The notes under the pieces: generated by a model
What the model was told of the DNA's origin: nothing
Seen by the model: only the letters and a program-made list of their open reading frames with translations
The model's database searches: none
Source: Nostoc cf. edaphicum LEGE 07299
GTDB taxonomy: Bacteria; Cyanobacteriota; Cyanobacteriia; Cyanobacteriales; Nostocaceae
Direction of reading: 5' to 3'
Assembly: GCF_015207245.1 (NCBI RefSeq)
Contig: NZ_JADEXF010000140.1
Location: 1 to 7,474, forward strand
Length of the DNA: 7,474 nucleotides
Shown: piece by piece, positions 6,094 through 7,474 of the stretch
Numbering within the stretch: position 1 is the first letter of the stretch
How the letters are laid out: every line of letters begins with the position of its first letter
Program-made: the position numbers and the translations under genes

Positions 6094-7471
6094 ATATATT
6101 GGTGGTTGCTAAAAAGTCGCCTACTAAATAAAGGGAACCACACAAAACGATTAAATCGTCTGTGGTAGCGGTTGAGGTTGCGGCTGCTAGTGCTGTGAAT
6201 AAATTTGGATGGATTTGGCGATCGCTTAATTCGGGACAGAGGCTGTAAGCTAGATTTGATAAGTAGTCTAGATCCGCAGAAGTTCTACCGGGCCAGGGTT
6301 CTACTGGTATTGGCACTAAATAAAGGCGATCGCCTGGTCGCAGTAATGCGGTAAAAATATCAGTATGATCCTTATCGGCAAACATTCCTATAACCCAATT
6401 TGCGGGTTTGGGGTTAACTGCGTCTAAGCTATCAACATATTGGCGGAGAACTTGGGCGGCGGCGGTATTATGAGCGCCATCAAGTAATAATTTATGGTTT
6501 TTCCAAGTAATCCATTGCATCCGCCCCGGCCATTTAGTTTTGGCCATGCCGTTAGTTATGGCTTCTTCTGAAATCTGCCAACCCTGTTGTTGGAGAATTT
6601 CTAAAGCAGCTATTGCCAAAGCTGAATTAGTTAACTGAATTTGTCCCGCCAACGGCAACGGATATTTAATAGAGTGATGGGCTGATTCTTTAATTTTCCC
6701 CTCTACCCCTCGGTCACTGAGCGACTTGCCTTGAGCGAAGTCGAAAGGAGCCGAAGTGCTGCCCCTCTGCTCCTCTGCTTCACATATATACTCTGCCCAT
6801 CCTGTAGCGATTTCACGAGCGGGTTGAGGTGTAAAAATTGGACATTGTAATTCTAAGGCACGCGATCGCACCACTTTCTCTGCCTCTGGTGGTAATGGGC
6901 CAACCACAACAGGGCATCCAGGTTTAAGAATACCTGCTTTTTCTCTAGCAATGTCAGCGATGGTAGGGCCAAGTTGCTGCCAGTGTTCGCGGCTAATGGA
7001 AGTGATGAGCGTAACCAAAGGTTCCAAGCAAACATTGGTAGCATCTAAGCGCCCTCCTAGTCCGACTTCTACCACAGCCACATCAACTTGTTGCTGGGCA
7101 AAATATAACCAAGCAGCTGCCGTAATTACTTCAAACTGAGTTGCCGATTCGTCACCAGCACGAATAACCGCTTGGACTTTTTCTAATAATTGGCTTAATT
7201 CCTCAGAAGAAATTGGCTGTTCATTCAGACAAATACGTTCCGTCCAATCAACTAAATGGGGGGAAGTGTAGCGTCCTGTACGATAACCAGCCTCAGTGAG
7301 TACCGAGGAGAGATAGGCACAAACTGAACCTTTGCCATTAGTGCCAGCAACATGAATTACCGGGACTTGATGATGGGGATTGCCGAGATTTGCCAATAGA
7401 TTGACAATGCGATCGAGTCCCAAATGGACACCAAAGCGTTGCAGGGGTTGTATTACAGAATCGATATCCAA
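6080..7471 (-). CDS. folC: FolC, bifunctional folylpolyglutamate synthase / dihydrofolate synthase
   Basis: FolC joins glutamate to dihydropteroate and then extends the polyglutamate tail of folates, using ATP, in the cytoplasm. The product shows the Mur-ligase fold motifs in order: P-loop GTNGKGSV (43-50), TSPHL (69-73), EVGLGGRLDATN (135-146), SREHW (160-164) with the metal-binding His163, IAREKAGI (174-181) whose Lys178 matches the carbamylated lysine of the family, and DGAHN (331-335) in the C-terminal domain. Between about residues 232 and 258 lies a segment that looks like an in-frame insertion of repeat DNA (see 6698-6778). The start taken here is TTG at 7471; only three bases precede it in the window, so an upstream start outside is possible. 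It is convergent with the binding-protein gene and not co-transcribed with pil. Confidence 0.94.
   Translation of the reverse strand: MDIDSVIQPLQRFGVHLGLDRIVNLLANLGNPHHQVPVIHVAGTNGKGSVCAYLSSVLTEAGYRTGRYTSPHLVDWTERICLNEQPISSEELSQLLEKVQAVIRAGDESATQFEVITAAAWLYFAQQQVDVAVVEVGLGGRLDATNVCLEPLVTLITSISREHWQQLGPTIADIAREKAGILKPGCPVVVGPLPPEAEKVVRSRALELQCPIFTPQPAREIATGWAEYICEAEEQRGSTSAPFDFAQGKSLSDRGVEGKIKESAHHSIKYPLPLAGQIQLTNSALAIAALEILQQQGWQISEEAITNGMAKTKWPGRMQWITWKNHKLLLDGAHNTAAAQVLRQYVDSLDAVNPKPANWVIGMFADKDHTDIFTALLRPGDRLYLVPIPVEPWPGRTSADLDYLSNLAYSLCPELSDRQIHPNLFTALAAATSTATTDDLIVLCGSLYLVGDFLATTNIFRKS
6698..6778. repeat. Repeat-like segment read in frame inside folC
   Basis: On the folC strand the segment starts with a G+A-rich low-complexity run (GAGGAGCAGAGGGG), continues with ACTTCGGCT, TTCGACTTCGCTCAAGG and CGCTCAGTGACC, and ends in another G-rich run (GAGGGGTAGAGGGG). 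The CTTCGACTTCGCTCA type motif is a familiar dispersed repeat in cyanobacterial intergenic DNA (from memory). It contains an inverted repeat CGACTT/AAGTCG (6722-6727, 6738-6743) and a direct repeat TGAGCGA (6718, 6732). It encodes about 27 low-complexity residues (such as STSAPFDFAQGKSLSDRG) that match no FolC motif. The exact borders are my estimate. Confidence 0.65.
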
Positions 7472-7474
7472 GGT

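Noticed and set aside
1268..6869. Five GCGATCGC octamers considered as possible regulatory sites
   Set aside because: They match the HIP1 motif, which is abundant across many cyanobacterial genomes and here lies within coding sequences; it is a taxonomic marker, not a site specific to this locus.
6853..7139. Short reading frames on both strands within folC
   Set aside because: They overlap conserved FolC motifs read in the correct frame and show no protein character of their own.
1..7474. CRISPR array, tRNA/rRNA genes, transposase or phage genes
   Set aside because: No regularly spaced direct repeats, no tRNA or rRNA-like segments and no transposase or integrase frames were seen on either strand.

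Overview
The window looks like a piece of a filamentous, Nostoc/Anabaena-type cyanobacterial chromosome. The evidence is five exact copies of the HIP1 octamer GCGATCGC (at 1268, 3088, 6218, 6326 and 6862), a cyanobacterial-style type IV pilus cluster pilM-pilN-pilO-pilQ with no pilP, heptanucleotide short tandem repeats of the GTAATTC type, and several repeat-like palindromic segments. The taxonomic call is an inference from these traits and from the protein sequences; no database search was run.

Layout, left to right. Positions 1-4567 are a minus-strand type IV pilus operon, transcribed from right to left: pilM (4567 to 3461), pilN (3456 to 2680), pilO (2683 to 1919), then an unusually long 278-base gap rich in inverted repeats, then pilQ (1640 to beyond position 1, so its C-terminal secretin barrel is outside the window). 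pilM-pilN-pilO are tightly coupled: pilN's ribosome binding site lies in the last codons of pilM, and pilN and pilO overlap by 4 bases. Positions 4568-4720 form a divergent intergenic region with a 28-base dyad and a good sigma70-type promoter facing right. Positions 4721-6019 on the plus strand encode a lipoprotein substrate-binding protein of a carbohydrate ABC transporter, with no transporter partner genes beside it. Positions 6020-6079 are a convergent gap made of GTAATTC tandem repeats around a small ACTTCGGCT/CGCTCAGT element. Positions 6080-7471 on the minus strand encode FolC (folylpolyglutamate/dihydrofolate synthase), whose true start could lie just beyond the right edge.

How the genes work together. 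PilM (cytoplasmic, actin-like), PilN and PilO (inner-membrane, periplasmic coiled coils) and PilQ (outer-membrane secretin) form the alignment complex of the type IV pilus, used in cyanobacteria for twitching or gliding motility and DNA uptake. The sugar-binding lipoprotein and FolC are unrelated in function.

I see no new multi-gene system here. The most interesting signals are non-coding or repeat-derived: (1) a repeat-like segment read in frame inside folC that shares two modules with the repeat at folC's own 3' end; (2) the 28-base dyad between pilM and the binding-protein gene; (3) the structured gap that separates pilQ from the rest of its operon.
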